Origin: Desulfobulbaceae bacterium
Lineage (GTDB): Bacteria > Desulfobacterota > Desulfobulbia > Desulfobulbales > BM004
DNA length: 43,133 nucleotides
Direction of reading: 5' to 3'
Assembly: GCA_002868955.1 (NCBI GenBank)
Contig: PKTW01000164.1
Span: 1 to 43,133 of the forward strand
In this document: positions 31,977-41,264 of the stretch, in pieces
How the letters are laid out: the number at the start of each line of letters is the position of its first letter
Position numbering within the stretch: position 1 is the first letter of the stretch
The notes under the pieces: model-generated
What the model saw: only the letters and a program-made list of their open reading frames with translations
Databases searched by the model: none
Told to the model about the DNA's origin: nothing
Program-made: the position numbers and the translations under genes

Positions 31977-32681
31977 TTAGGCCCATTTGGAACGATACCA
32001 TTCCGCCAGTTTCTGCGGGTTCACCCCAAGCAGGTACCCGATGATGATTGCCTGGTTTATGACAGTTGTGCGCAGGAGTCCTACTTTCCTCCAGCGCCGT
32101 GGAGAAGTTTGTGCGGCAAGGGAAAGGATTTTAATGGCACCTTTGCGCTTCAGCCTCCGCACCAGTTCAAAATCCTCCATGATGGGCTGGTCGGGAAACC
32201 CTCCCACGGAGGCAAACATGTCAGCCCTGATAAAAATTCCCTGGTCGCCATATGGCATTTGCAGAACCAGGGAGCGAAAGTTGGCAAGCCATTCAATTAT
32301 GCGCAGGCCCCAACCCTTGCCGTCAATAGCCAGGCGGAAGGCACCAGCTGCAACCCCGGGCCGGTCTAAAACATTTCGTACCTGGTCGGCAAACCCCGGG
32401 TTCAGTGCTGTGTCAGCATGGAGAAATAGCAGGATATAGCCCTGGGCAGCTTCGGCCCCTGCGTTCATCTGGAGAGCCTTGCCTGGCGCTGAGTGCAATA
32501 CTTTTGCTCCTAGAGCCTTGACAGTGTCAACGGTTTTGTCAATGCTGCCGCCGTCAACAACAATCACCTCAAGGTCTTGGTCGATAGAAACCAGCTGCGG
32601 CAGTTGGTTGCGAAGTGATTCTGCCTCGTTAAGGGCTGGTATTATGATCGAGATGCTTAAGGTCTTCAGGTCTGTCGACAT
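31977..32681 (-). CDS. Family-2 glycosyltransferase, TIGR04283 type (234 aa)
   Basis: The start at 32681 (GGAAGAG upstream) begins directly before the conserved SISIIIPALNEAESL strand; starts further upstream would run deeper into the previous gene. EVIVVDGGSIDKT and FLHADTALNPGF are the GT-A nucleotide-sugar and DxD-like (HAD) motifs. PYGDQGIFIRADMF and MEDFELVRRLKRKG are typical of the TIGR04283 subgroup, which usually pairs with a TIGR04282 protein, as here. It overlaps that upstream gene by 53 bases. Substrate unknown. Confidence 0.88.
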   Translation of the reverse strand: MSTDLKTLSISIIIPALNEAESLRNQLPQLVSIDQDLEVIVVDGGSIDKTVDTVKALGAKVLHSAPGKALQMNAGAEAAQGYILLFLHADTALNPGFADQVRNVLDRPGVAAGAFRLAIDGKGWGLRIIEWLANFRSLVLQMPYGDQGIFIRADMFASVGGFPDQPIMEDFELVRRLKRKGAIKILSLAAQTSPRRWRKVGLLRTTVINQAIIIGYLLGVNPQKLAEWYRSKWA

Positions 32682-33258
32682 CGTGCAACTCTTCCAGGAT
32701 TTCAGTTGATAAGCCAAGTTGTTGGGCCAGGGAAAAGGTTGTTTCGAATACCCTGTCAGAACCCCAGGGAATATTTTCAAATAATTCATCAAGGGGGCGC
32801 TTTATGCCTATGAGGTAATAGCCGCCGTCAGTGGCCGGTCCGAGAACGAGTTCGTTAAAGTAAAGGGCATCAAAAGCCCTGTTGATATGCTCTTTGGAAA
32901 GGCCGGGACAGTCACAGCCAATGGTGACAACCCTTTGCGCACCAGCATTAAAGGCATCACCAAATGCCCGTTTAAGTTTTTCACCCAGGTCCCCTGTCCC
33001 CTGTGGTTTATACTGCCGGTCCTGCCCAAGCCAGCTTTGCATGGCGGCCAGTCCCCCCCCTTCAAAGTATATGACCGGCTCATAGGTAGTGGTTTGCACC
33101 AGCTGATCAATTTCTTGAACTGTTTTTTCGGTCAGTTCTTTCTGCAGGGCTGCGGCGCCATCCTTTCCCAGGGCACCAATCAGGCGTGTCTTGGTCTGTC
33201 CCGGTTTAGGGTACCTGGTAAAAATTGTCAGTTGATCAATCAAATGTATGCTTTTCAT
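32629..33258 (-). CDS. TIGR04282-type nucleotidyl/glycosyl transferase-like protein (209 aa)
   Basis: A GT-A fold opening IFTRYPKPGQTKTRLIGALG, then TIGCDCPGLS (Asp motif) and LGPATDGGYYLIGIKRP, the hallmarks of TIGR04282. This subgroup is often found beside radical-SAM or selenium-associated genes and with TIGR04283, and some members act in arsenosugar synthesis. None of those partner genes is in the window apart from the TIGR04283 gene. Divergent from the UPF0280 gene with 66 bases between. Confidence 0.88.
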   Translation of the reverse strand: MKSIHLIDQLTIFTRYPKPGQTKTRLIGALGKDGAAALQKELTEKTVQEIDQLVQTTTYEPVIYFEGGGLAAMQSWLGQDRQYKPQGTGDLGEKLKRAFGDAFNAGAQRVVTIGCDCPGLSKEHINRAFDALYFNELVLGPATDGGYYLIGIKRPLDELFENIPWGSDRVFETTFSLAQQLGLSTEILEELHDVDRPEDLKHLDHNTSP

Positions 33259-33324
33259 CCTGTATTCATTAGGGTATTGTTGCTTGCCGATGCATCAATT
33301 CAGGTGCTGCAAGAGTTATGTACC

Positions 33325-34095
33325 ATGAACGGGAAAAAAAGAAAAAAAAACTCTTCTAATGCCCATAACAGAAGAACCTATCGCCAGGTAGTCGCTGCCG
33401 ACGGCCTGGTCTCATCTTTTGTTACGGTCAAGGAGACGGACCTGCATATCCTGGCCATAAGAAATATTGCTGAAGAGTGTTACCATTATGTCCACCGTTA
33501 CCGTAATCAACTGGAAAACTATATCAATGCACACCCTGATTTCTTAACAGCCCTTGTGCCTTTGGCGCAGGATACCCTGGCACCACCCATGGTCAAGGGT
33601 ATGCTCAAGGCTGCAGCTGCAGCAAATGTTGGACCCATGGCTGCGGTTGCCGGGGCCATCGCGGAATACGTCGGCAGGGATCTTCTTGATTCAGGCCTTC
33701 CTGAAATAATGGTTGAAAACGGTGGCGATATTTTTTTAAAAAGAAACAAGGATTGCGTGGCGGCGATATTTGCCGGCCAGTCACCCCTTAATCAGAAGGT
33801 GGGTATAAGTATACCGGCAACCCTGATGCCGGTTGGGCTCTGCACCTCATCAGGTACTATTGGCCATTCTCTCAGCCTTGGGAAGGCCGATTCTGTTACC
33901 GTGCTGGCCCCATCAGCACTGCTGGCCGACGCTGCAGCGACCCGGCTCGGCAATGAGGTTTCAACTGCGGACAAAAAAAATATCAACAAAGCTCTGACCC
34001 TTGCCAGGAGTATATCAGGACTTTTCGGGGTGGTAATTATCTGTGGAAAACAGATGGGGGTTTGGGGTGAAATTGACCTGGTAGGACTGCACTAG
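33325..34095 (+). CDS. UPF0280 family protein, ApbE-like (256 aa)
   Basis: The ATG at 33325 begins a Lys-rich lead followed by RRTYRQVVAADGLVSSFVTVKETDLHI, of which the RxY...TDL part is typical of UPF0280. GPMAAVAGAIAEYVG and MVENGGDIFLK are the strongest family signatures and recall the FMN-transferase ApbE, to which UPF0280 is related. CTSSGTIGHSLSLGKAD and ALLADAAATRLGNEV complete the fold. Function not established. The open frame extends further upstream but overlaps the divergent gene and is not used. Confidence 0.88.
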   Translation: MNGKKRKKNSSNAHNRRTYRQVVAADGLVSSFVTVKETDLHILAIRNIAEECYHYVHRYRNQLENYINAHPDFLTALVPLAQDTLAPPMVKGMLKAAAAANVGPMAAVAGAIAEYVGRDLLDSGLPEIMVENGGDIFLKRNKDCVAAIFAGQSPLNQKVGISIPATLMPVGLCTSSGTIGHSLSLGKADSVTVLAPSALLADAAATRLGNEVSTADKKNINKALTLARSISGLFGVVIICGKQMGVWGEIDLVGLH

Positions 34096-34152
34096 AAATA
34101 GTTGGTTAAACATGCTATATCCAAGTAATAATTAATTTCAGGGAGGCTGCAG

Positions 34153-35556
34153 ATGACACATATCCAACCCGTAATACTTGCCGGTGGGACCGGTTCGAGG
34201 CTTTGGCCTTTGTCCAGGGAACTTTACCCCAAGCAGCTTTTAAACCTGACCGGTGATATTTCCCTGCTCCAGGCCACCATCAAAAGAATTATCAGCCTGC
34301 CTGATATGCTGCCGCCACTCGTTGTTGTGGGGCATGAGCATCGTTTTCTGACCCAGAACCAGATCGAAGAACTCGGCCTCGCGGATACAATATCCATCAT
34401 TCTTGAGCCGATAGGACGTGATACAGCGCCTGCCATTTGTGCCGCAGCAGTCTATGCTCTTGCAAAGCAGGACGAGGATACCATTCTGCTGGTGCTGCCG
34501 GCAGATCATTTGATCAGCAAGCAGGAGGCCTTCCTGCAGGGCATTAAGGAGGCAGAAAAACTGGCAGCTGACGGCTACCTGGTAACATTCGGCATTACGC
34601 CGCACAGCGCGGAGACAGGTTACGGCTATATTAAGAAAGGGGAAGGAAACAAGGTTCTCTCCTTTGTTGAGAAACCTGACAAGAAAACGGCCGAGCGCTA
34701 TCTGGCCGAGGGCAATTATTACTGGAACAGCGGCATGTTTGCCTTTTCGATCAAGACTTTTTTGACCGAGGTGAAAAAACATGCACCGCAGACCTGCTCA
34801 TCCATGGAAGATTCTGTAGAAAAGGGAGAGGTGGATGAGCCTTTTTTCCGGCTTGATCACATGAGTATGGCGGCCTGTGCCTGTGAATCAATAGACTATT
34901 TATTAATGGAGAAGTCTGAACGGGTGGCAGTGGTGCCCGTTGATATGAAATGGAACGATATCGGCTCATGGCGAGCACTCTGGGATGTTTCTGCTAAAGA
35001 TCCTGATGGCAATGTGGTACACGGCGATGTTATTTTAGAAGATGTCCACAACAGCCTTATTCGTGCTGAAAACAGGCTGGTGGCAGGTGTCGGTCTGGTA
35101 GATACCCTGGTGGTGGAAACGGCTGATGCCATACTGGTGGCTCCTCTTGCCAAGGCCCAGGACGTCAAGAAGATTGTAAACCGCATCAAGGCGGAGAAAA
35201 AAGAGGAATACCGGCTGCACAGGACCGTCTACCGCCCTTGGGGGAGTTATACCGTGTTGGAAGAGCAGCCACGGTACAAGATCAAGCGCATAACTGTCAA
35301 TCCGGGTGCAAAGCTTTCACTGCAGATGCACCATCATCGCTCAGAGCATTGGATAGTGGTCAAAGGGACAGCAAAAGTGACCTGCGGTGACAAAGCCTTT
35401 CTTGTGCATGAAAATGAATCGACCTATATTTCTGCCGGCCAGAACCACAGGCTCGAAAATGACGGTGTCATTCCCCTTGAGCTTATCGAGGTCCAGAACG
35501 GCAGCTATCTGGGAGAAGACGATATAGTCCGGTTCGATGATGTTTATGGACGATAA
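34153..35556 (+). CDS. manC: Mannose-1-phosphate guanylyltransferase / mannose-6-phosphate isomerase (467 aa)
   Basis: ATG at 34153 after GGGAGG. The guanylyltransferase domain (about 1-290) opens LAGGTGSRLWPLSR with LYPKQ, and has FVEKPD and NSGMFAF. A type II phosphomannose isomerase domain ends the protein (about 355-467; RPWGSYTVLE, GAKLSLQMHHHRSEHW, GTAKVTCG), with the metal-binding histidines in MHHHRSEHW. It makes GDP-mannose and supplies mannose-1-phosphate precursors for envelope polysaccharide. Length is standard for the bifunctional ManC/AlgA group. It is followed 17 bases on by a PilZ protein. Confidence 0.95.
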   Translation: MTHIQPVILAGGTGSRLWPLSRELYPKQLLNLTGDISLLQATIKRIISLPDMLPPLVVVGHEHRFLTQNQIEELGLADTISIILEPIGRDTAPAICAAAVYALAKQDEDTILLVLPADHLISKQEAFLQGIKEAEKLAADGYLVTFGITPHSAETGYGYIKKGEGNKVLSFVEKPDKKTAERYLAEGNYYWNSGMFAFSIKTFLTEVKKHAPQTCSSMEDSVEKGEVDEPFFRLDHMSMAACACESIDYLLMEKSERVAVVPVDMKWNDIGSWRALWDVSAKDPDGNVVHGDVILEDVHNSLIRAENRLVAGVGLVDTLVVETADAILVAPLAKAQDVKKIVNRIKAEKKEEYRLHRTVYRPWGSYTVLEEQPRYKIKRITVNPGAKLSLQMHHHRSEHWIVVKGTAKVTCGDKAFLVHENESTYISAGQNHRLENDGVIPLELIEVQNGSYLGEDDIVRFDDVYGR

Positions 35557-35573
35557 AATGTTTAAGAACTGCT

Positions 35574-36005
35574 ATGACAAGTAATATGCGTCTTGCCAAA
35601 CGAATTTCCGTTGAGCTTCGGGTTAAGGTTTATCTCTTTGACAACAAGGGAAAAACCAGAATTGGAGATCCCGTCGGCGGCCGTATCACTAATTTCTCAC
35701 CCCTTGGAGCGGCACTGAGTGTTCCCGCAATCATGATGGGGGAGAAGCATCTCTTCTATACCTGTAATGACAATCCTGACTTCGTGCTCCAGTTGGAGTT
35801 TGAGCTTCGTGATTCCTCTGAAAAAATTATAACTGTGCCCGCCACCCCGGTCTGGTTTGACAGGGACCATGAGCCAGACATAAAACAGTTTAATGTGGGC
35901 CTGAAATTTCTTGCAGATAGCAAGAGCCCGGAGATACAAACGCTCAGCAAAGAAGCCTGCAAGGATGAAAAGATGCTTGTTTCCATCTGGAAAAAACTTT
36001 TCTAG
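35574..36005 (+). CDS. PilZ-domain-like protein (143 aa)
   Basis: RLAKRISVELRVKVYL resembles the N-terminal arginine motif of PilZ (RxxxR) and ITNFSPLGAALS the second motif ([DN]xSxxG). FNVGLKFL near the end fits the last strand. PilZ domains bind cyclic di-GMP; here the arginines are less regular than in strong binders, so binding is likely but not certain. Next to manC it could couple c-di-GMP to polysaccharide synthesis. Its stop codon overlaps that of the convergent gene by 4 bases (CTAG). Confidence 0.75.
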   Translation: MTSNMRLAKRISVELRVKVYLFDNKGKTRIGDPVGGRITNFSPLGAALSVPAIMMGEKHLFYTCNDNPDFVLQLEFELRDSSEKIITVPATPVWFDRDHEPDIKQFNVGLKFLADSKSPEIQTLSKEACKDEKMLVSIWKKLF

Positions 36006-37312
36006 AAGCTTTCAATTCTCTGTCGGAACCATCGGATGAGTTCATTGCGGGCCATGGTCATGTCAAGGTGATATATCTCCTTGGGAAAAAGCAGGTCAGC
36101 CACTCCTGAGTCAAAAATTCTTTTTACTTCGTATTCGTCGTGGGAAACATCCTTTTTGTAAATGTAATCAAGGTATGTTTTGTTGGTGTGCACGATAAAC
36201 TCAACGCGCATACCGCCCATACGCGCAAAAAATTTCATCATCGGGGTGGAGGCGCTGCTGCCGATGTTTGAACTGGCGTGACAGTTGCTTCCATCAAGGG
36301 TGTCGCTAATATCTTCAAGACTCATGAATGATTTTGCCTTGATGGCACTTTCAGTCAAATGTTTTTGAAATTGCTTAACCTCTGCTGCAGTATCCAGAAC
36401 ACCCAGAAGACCCAGCTCATCATCAACAGCAACAGCCGGGTTTTCTTCACCCTTGCGTATCAGCTTCAGGACTTTTGCCTCCGGGGCCTTTTTGCGCACA
36501 CTTACATAGATGGGAACCTCATAACTGTCGGTCCGGAAACGCCGGCGCTTGATAAGGGTCAGCTTTTGTCCTTGCTGTGGTGTGATTTTTCCTGCCTCGG
36601 CCTCGTTTAAAACTTTCACATCAGTACAGGAAAATCTTTCCGGCTCATGGTGACTCAGAAGGTAAAAAAGATTCAGCTCGCCTATCTTGATATCAGGGCT
36701 CCAGACATACTTGTTCAAAAAGTGAAGAAATTCTGCAAACTTGTTTTCAATATCTGTTTCCCGTTCCCGCTGGTCAATGGAGCCGGCAAGACTCATGAGA
36801 ATAAGTTTTCTTTTGGCTTCAAAGCGGGCTTTTTTATGATACCGGTTATCGAACATGATCAACAGCAGGTCTACAGGGGAGCTGGCGATGTCAATTTCAT
36901 TTGTAATCTCGATGAATGGCGAGTAGCGGGAAAGGACCTTGTTGTTCAAATAACGGATCACGGAATCAGCAGTTTGGGAGTAGCTGTTTACCCTGGATAT
37001 GATCTCTCTTTCGCTGCCATGGATGCCGAACATATTGCCCAGAAGCAGATAGGCGCGTCGGTCTGCTTCCTGCCGCCTTGGCCTGTCTTTTATAAGAAGC
37101 TGGACCTCTGTATAGGAATTGACGTTTAACAGTTCAAGTATCTGGTTGCGGGTTGCCCTGTACTTGGCAACCATGTATTTTTGCCGCAGCTCAGTCGCCC
37201 TTTTGCGTGATAATGTATTGAAGAGAGAGATGCCGGGCGGTGTGTCGGCTGTGGCGAAAGGACCTTCCTGGTCCAGCAGAGCATATATGGTATTACCCCA
37301 GTTTCGTGACAT
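36002..37312 (-). CDS. Unidentified large cytoplasmic protein (436 aa)
   Basis: No family recognised. An ATG at 37312 is preferred over a TTG 15 codons upstream; neither has a good ribosome site. The sequence is highly charged, without signal peptide or clear membrane segments. The N-terminal 200 residues are helical and rich in Arg/Lys; a middle part (about 255-330) looks beta-rich (RRRFRTDSYEVPIYVSVRKK, then LGLLGVLDTAAEV); a Ser-rich link (SNCHASSNIGSSAST) precedes a C-terminal part with FIVHTNKTYLDYIY. Convergent with the PilZ gene and sharing its stop, it may belong to the manC/PilZ neighbourhood. Confidence 0.72.
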   Translation of the reverse strand: MSRNWGNTIYALLDQEGPFATADTPPGISLFNTLSRKRATELRQKYMVAKYRATRNQILELLNVNSYTEVQLLIKDRPRRQEADRRAYLLLGNMFGIHGSEREIISRVNSYSQTADSVIRYLNNKVLSRYSPFIEITNEIDIASSPVDLLLIMFDNRYHKKARFEAKRKLILMSLAGSIDQRERETDIENKFAEFLHFLNKYVWSPDIKIGELNLFYLLSHHEPERFSCTDVKVLNEAEAGKITPQQGQKLTLIKRRRFRTDSYEVPIYVSVRKKAPEAKVLKLIRKGEENPAVAVDDELGLLGVLDTAAEVKQFQKHLTESAIKAKSFMSLEDISDTLDGSNCHASSNIGSSASTPMMKFFARMGGMRVEFIVHTNKTYLDYIYKKDVSHDEYEVKRIFDSGVADLLFPKEIYHLDMTMARNELIRWFRQRIESF

Positions 37313-37395
37313 AGTTGTATAAGGCCATTGAGGCACGCGACTTATTGTGCCTGACAAGTTTGTAAAAAAGTTTTAGCATCCTGAAGGTAGTTTAA

Positions 37396-38121
37396 TTAAT
37401 GAATAAGAGAGAAGAAATTGTCAAACAGTTTCGTGAACTGCATCCGGATAGTTTCTTGGTTTTTCTGCGCATCTTCCAGCAGTGTAATAGTATTAACCGC
37501 CTTGTCCCGTATGGTTGCGAGCCATTTGGCGTCCATGGTGAGCCAGTTTTTTACATTATCCGGGGCAGCTGCATGATTGTCAAACTGCAGACCAAGGATA
37601 TGGGGCCGACCATGCAGCGAGATTGCTTCAACCTGGCATTCTGCTGATGTGGCCAAGATGGTAACACAACTTGGAAGAGGCTCCTGTACTGCCTGTCCGT
37701 GCCATTTAAACAAGGGGAGCTGCTGGGGTATATCTTTGAAAACCGGATGAATTCTTCCTTCGTGGGTCAGAAAGCCCTGGATATATCCAAGGCTGGGTTG
37801 AAAATTGGGTCCGACTTTTGCCCCCAGTACATCGGCAAGTAACTGGTGTCCCAGGCAAAAACCGAGATAGGGCATATCCTCGGATATGGCCTTTTTGATT
37901 ATTCTTTTTTCTTCTGTCAAAAAGGGGTAAAGATGTTCCTGGTCAACATTTGGCCCGCCGCCGAGAACTATAATGGCCATATAGCCTTTAAGCGCAGGGA
38001 TCCTTTCTTCCCAGACACGGATAATGTCCATTTTTATTTTATGCTGTTTTGCAGCACTGACAAGAAATTGTCCCGGTCCCTCCCATGGGTTGTGCTGAAA
38101 AACAATAACCTTTCTGATCAT
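37396..38121 (-). CDS. Class I glutamine-amidotransferase-like protein (241 aa)
   Basis: The nucleophile elbow is intact (GFCLGHQLLADVLGA), as are the glycine-rich oxyanion strand (IIVLGGGPN) and FKWHGQAV. In class I amidotransferases the catalytic His-Glu pair sits in a QFHPE-like motif near the end; here the aligned sequence is LQFDNHAAAP, so both residues appear displaced or replaced. Free-standing relatives are often annotated as GMP-synthase-like. Activity as a glutaminase is doubtful; a gamma-glutamyl hydrolase or binding role is possible. Single gene, weak ribosome site at ATG 38121. Confidence 0.82.
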   Translation of the reverse strand: MIRKVIVFQHNPWEGPGQFLVSAAKQHKIKMDIIRVWEERIPALKGYMAIIVLGGGPNVDQEHLYPFLTEEKRIIKKAISEDMPYLGFCLGHQLLADVLGAKVGPNFQPSLGYIQGFLTHEGRIHPVFKDIPQQLPLFKWHGQAVQEPLPSCVTILATSAECQVEAISLHGRPHILGLQFDNHAAAPDNVKNWLTMDAKWLATIRDKAVNTITLLEDAQKNQETIRMQFTKLFDNFFSLIH

Positions 38122-38209
38122 AATCCGATTCTTTTGGATGTAAAATTAACGTATTTAATTTTATGCATTTTTGATGAAGTAATCGCAGACTCAGCAGGCC
38201 TGTTGAAAC

Positions 38210-38239
38210 GGAGGCCGGCCGGGGGAAAGGCCGGCCTCC
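38210..38239 (-). terminator. GC-rich hairpin downstream of the porin gene
   Basis: GGAGGCCGGCC (38210-38220) and its complement (38229-38239) form an 11-bp stem, nearly all G and C, with an 8-base loop. It lies 48 bases after the porin stop, and on the minus strand is followed by GTTTC, a poor T-run. It is also upstream of the leftward amidotransferase-like gene, so it probably separates the two transcripts. Confidence 0.7.
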
Positions 38240-38286
38240 ATGAGGTTGGGGAGAGGAATTAAGCCCCCTTGTCGCAAAAATGATTA

Positions 38287-39039
38287 TTAGAATGAAAAGC
38301 TGACCGAGACACCACCATAGAGAAAGTTGGCATCATCACTCAAGGTAGGATCTTTAATATAATCTTTTGCATCACTGGTAAGAGCAAAAGAATAGTACAG
38401 TTCTGGCGTAATGGACGCATACTTGCCGATCGGGAATGACATTGATGCTGAAAGATTACCGTCATGGAGCTCTGCATAGCCATCATTGTCATCCAGGTAG
38501 CCAAACGCCAGTCCAAGATCAAGACTATATTTTTCAGCAATCATAAATGAGTGACTGAACCCCAGGTTGGCATACCATAAACCTGCGTTGCGATCAGTAT
38601 CGTAATAAATAGTAAACGAAGGAGCCAGCAGTACATCATAGCTCAGGGTGCCGTACCACTCCTGGGTATCAGGGAAGCCATCCTCGAGGGCATAATAGAT
38701 CCAGCCCACCCCATAACCCAGTTTTTCATAGGCACCGTCATATGACAGGGTGAAGTCGGTTTCGTTCCAATTGTGCGTTTCAGACCAATATTCGTCTGTA
38801 TCAAGGTTGGCCCAGAGGTTGGCGCCAAAGCCCATGTATGATACGCTTAGTGAAGGCTGAATAACTAAGCTGTCTTTGCTAAGTTCAAAGCCACGCCAGA
38901 CATATTTGCTTAAAAAAGCAACCGCAGCATCGGCTGAAGGTACTTCCTCCTCTGCCATTGCAGCCGGAATCCCGGCTGCAGAAAGAAATGATAATGCCAT
39001 GAATCCAATAATCAGTTTTTTCGTTCCATTAAAGTTCAT
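38287..39039 (-). CDS. Outer-membrane porin-like protein, TorF type (250 aa)
   Basis: The start at 39039 follows AAGGAG; an ATG 14 codons upstream has no such site. A signal peptide (about 1-29, ending PAAMAEE) is followed by alternating strands rich in Tyr, Trp, Gly and acidic residues, starting AAVAFLSKYVWRGFELS, and the protein ends VSVSFSF with a terminal Phe, the outer-membrane assembly signal. The pattern fits putative porins of the TorF family. It is the third gene after glnK and amt and may help nitrogen compounds cross the outer membrane. Confidence 0.85.
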   Translation of the reverse strand: MNFNGTKKLIIGFMALSFLSAAGIPAAMAEEEVPSADAAVAFLSKYVWRGFELSKDSLVIQPSLSVSYMGFGANLWANLDTDEYWSETHNWNETDFTLSYDGAYEKLGYGVGWIYYALEDGFPDTQEWYGTLSYDVLLAPSFTIYYDTDRNAGLWYANLGFSHSFMIAEKYSLDLGLAFGYLDDNDGYAELHDGNLSASMSFPIGKYASITPELYYSFALTSDAKDYIKDPTLSDDANFLYGGVSVSFSF

Positions 39040-39114
39040 TTTCAGTGTCTCCTTCGTTATATAATTTTCTCTTATCTCCATGCGCGATATGCGCCTTTCT
39101 ATTGTGGGTTTAAT

Positions 39115-40440
39115 TTATTTGTTTGTAAATTCCGGGTATGCTTCAAGGCCGCACTCCGCGATGTCAACACCTTCGAGCTCTTCCTCTTCACTGACACGGA
39201 TTCCCATAACAGCTTTCATAATTGACCAGACGACGATACTTGTTCCAAAGACCCAGGCAAAGATAACGCCGATACCCGTGAGCTGAGCCACCAGCGAAGC
39301 TTCAGGGTTGGTAAATGCCACGGCAATCAAGCCCCAGATCCCGACCACGCCGTGCACTGAAATAGCACCTACCGGGTCGTCAATTCGAGCCTTGTCGATA
39401 AAAACAATAGAGGGAACAACAATAAGGCCACCGATTACACCTACAAGGGTTGCAATCAATGGTGTTGGGGTGAGTGGTTCTGCCGTAATGGCTACGAGAC
39501 CAGCTAAAGCGCCGTTGAGGGCCATGGTAAGGTCAGCCTTGCCGAACCATATCTGTGAGAGCAGCAGGGCAGCAACCAGACCCCCGGCTGCAGCCATATT
39601 GGTGTTAACAAAAACCATGGAAACTGCATTGGCTTCTTCGATATTACTGATCATCAGTTCAGAACCACCGTTGAAACCAAACCATCCCATCCAGAGGATA
39701 AAGGTTCCCAGGGTAGCGAGGGGCAGGTTGGAGCCAGGGATGGCTTTAACCTTTCCACCCTCATACTTGCCTTTCCGTGCGCCCAGAATCAGAACACCGG
39801 CAAGGGCAGCCGAGGCACCGCAGAGATGAACGACTCCGGAACCGGCAAAATCCAGGAAGCCAAGGCCATCCAGGAAACCGCCGCCCCATTTCCAATATCC
39901 TTCAACAGGGTAGATAAACCCGGTAAGGACAATTGCGAAAATGAGAAAACTCCAGAGTTTCATTCTTTCGGCAACCGCACCTGAAACAATAGACATAGCA
40001 GCGCCCACGAAAACGACCTGGAAGAAAAAATCGGACATGGTTGAATAATAAGTCTCTCCTCCGCTTGATAATACAGCATCAACAGCATTGTCAGCGCCAA
40101 GCAGAAAACTGAAACCAGGTATAAAGCCGTTGGGGCCGCCACCGTACATAATGTTATAGCCGACAAGCATGTACATGATGCTGGCTATTGCGTAGAGGGC
40201 AATGTTTTTGGTCAGGATTTCAACCACATTCTTACTACGAACAAGACCTGCTTCAAGCATGGCAAACCCGCAAGCCATCCACATGACCAGGGCGCCGGAC
40301 ATGAGAAAATAAAAGGTGTCGATTGAGTATGCCAAATTAATGAGGGTGTCGCCTACACTAGGCTCCTCTGCAAATGCTGGAACAGCTGACAGGGTTGCCA
40401 GGACCAGCGTCATTAATGATAAAATAGTAACCCTTTTCAT
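39115..40440 (-). CDS. amt: Ammonium transporter, copy 1 (441 aa, with signal peptide)
   Basis: An N-terminal signal sequence (about 1-24, AVPAFAEEP) precedes the Amt fold of eleven membrane segments. FAMLEAGLVRSKN is the conserved segment 1 end; the two pore histidines lie in GSGVVHLCGASAA and ISVHGVVGIWG. The C-terminal cytosolic tail that contacts the P-II protein is present (GIRVSEEEELEGVDIAECG). ATG at 40440 after AAGGAG, 33 bases from the glnK stop. It takes up ammonium and is gated by GlnK. Confidence 0.95.
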   Translation of the reverse strand: MKRVTILSLMTLVLATLSAVPAFAEEPSVGDTLINLAYSIDTFYFLMSGALVMWMACGFAMLEAGLVRSKNVVEILTKNIALYAIASIMYMLVGYNIMYGGGPNGFIPGFSFLLGADNAVDAVLSSGGETYYSTMSDFFFQVVFVGAAMSIVSGAVAERMKLWSFLIFAIVLTGFIYPVEGYWKWGGGFLDGLGFLDFAGSGVVHLCGASAALAGVLILGARKGKYEGGKVKAIPGSNLPLATLGTFILWMGWFGFNGGSELMISNIEEANAVSMVFVNTNMAAAGGLVAALLLSQIWFGKADLTMALNGALAGLVAITAEPLTPTPLIATLVGVIGGLIVVPSIVFIDKARIDDPVGAISVHGVVGIWGLIAVAFTNPEASLVAQLTGIGVIFAWVFGTSIVVWSIMKAVMGIRVSEEEELEGVDIAECGLEAYPEFTNK

Positions 40441-40473
40441 TGTTTTTATCTCCTTTAGTTACAAAATTGTAAA

Positions 40474-40824
<351 letters not shown>

Positions 40825-40875
40825 TTATTTCATTATTGTAAAAAAATAAATTTTAACTGGATTTACATGTAGTAA

Positions 40876-40891
40876 TTCAACAACTGTGCCA
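40876..40891 (-). promoter_or_regulatory. Sigma-54-like promoter of glnK-amt-porin
   Basis: On the minus strand TGGCACAGTTGTTGAA: the -24 part is perfect, while the -12 part reads TTGAA where TTGCA is usual. The predicted start is near 40864, 52 bases before glnK. Nitrogen control by an NtrC-type activator would be expected for this operon. Confidence 0.65.
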
Positions 40892-40993
40892 AAAAATAAT
40901 TAACAGATACATTAATTCATATAATATATTGTTTTAATTGAAAATAAAAAATATATATACCCGCATTTACGGGGGGTGAACCAGGCTAATTAA

Positions 40994-41007
40994 TGACAAA
41001 TATGTCA
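40994..41007. promoter_or_regulatory. Dyad facing the glnK promoter
   Basis: TGACA-AATA-TGTCA; read on the minus strand it is TGACATATTTGTCA, matching 12 of 14 bases of the dyad at 41143-41156. It lies about 130-145 bases upstream of the predicted glnK start, fitting an enhancer site. Confidence 0.55.
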
Positions 41008-41030
41008 AATTTTTTTAATTTATATTAAAT

Positions 41031-41050
41031 TTATAACAAAAAAGTTATAA
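41031..41050. repeat. AT-rich inverted repeat in the amt control region
   Basis: TTATAAC-AAAAAA-GTTATAA has perfect 7-base arms with a 6-base A-tract centre. It could bend DNA or bind an architectural protein between the two promoters. Confidence 0.5.
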
Positions 41051-41141
41051 ATAAGATTTTGGGTGGCACGGGCACGGGTTTGAATTTGCCTGCAGGTAAC
41101 TTGGATGTGTAATCTTTGCGGGAAAGATGGGACGTAGATAT

Positions 41142-41157
41142 ATTACATATTTGTAAT
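41142..41157. promoter_or_regulatory. Dyad facing the second amt promoter
   Basis: ATTACA-TATT-TGTAAT is a perfect 6-4-6 dyad about 135-150 bases upstream of the predicted start of the second amt; it shares the TkACATATTTGTmA core with the dyad at 40994-41007. Confidence 0.55.
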
Positions 41158-41264
41158 TTTTAATATATAATATTAACGTAAATGTAGCAAATGATTTTGT
41201 TCGAGCCCAGAGTATTTTGTATTTTGTTATTTCATATCAATCGATTAGCTTCATATTTTTTTTC

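Noticed and set aside
41058-41083. GGTGGCACGGGCACGGG as an NtrC-type or sigma-54 site
   Set aside because: No matching -12 element and no dyad symmetry of the NtrC kind.
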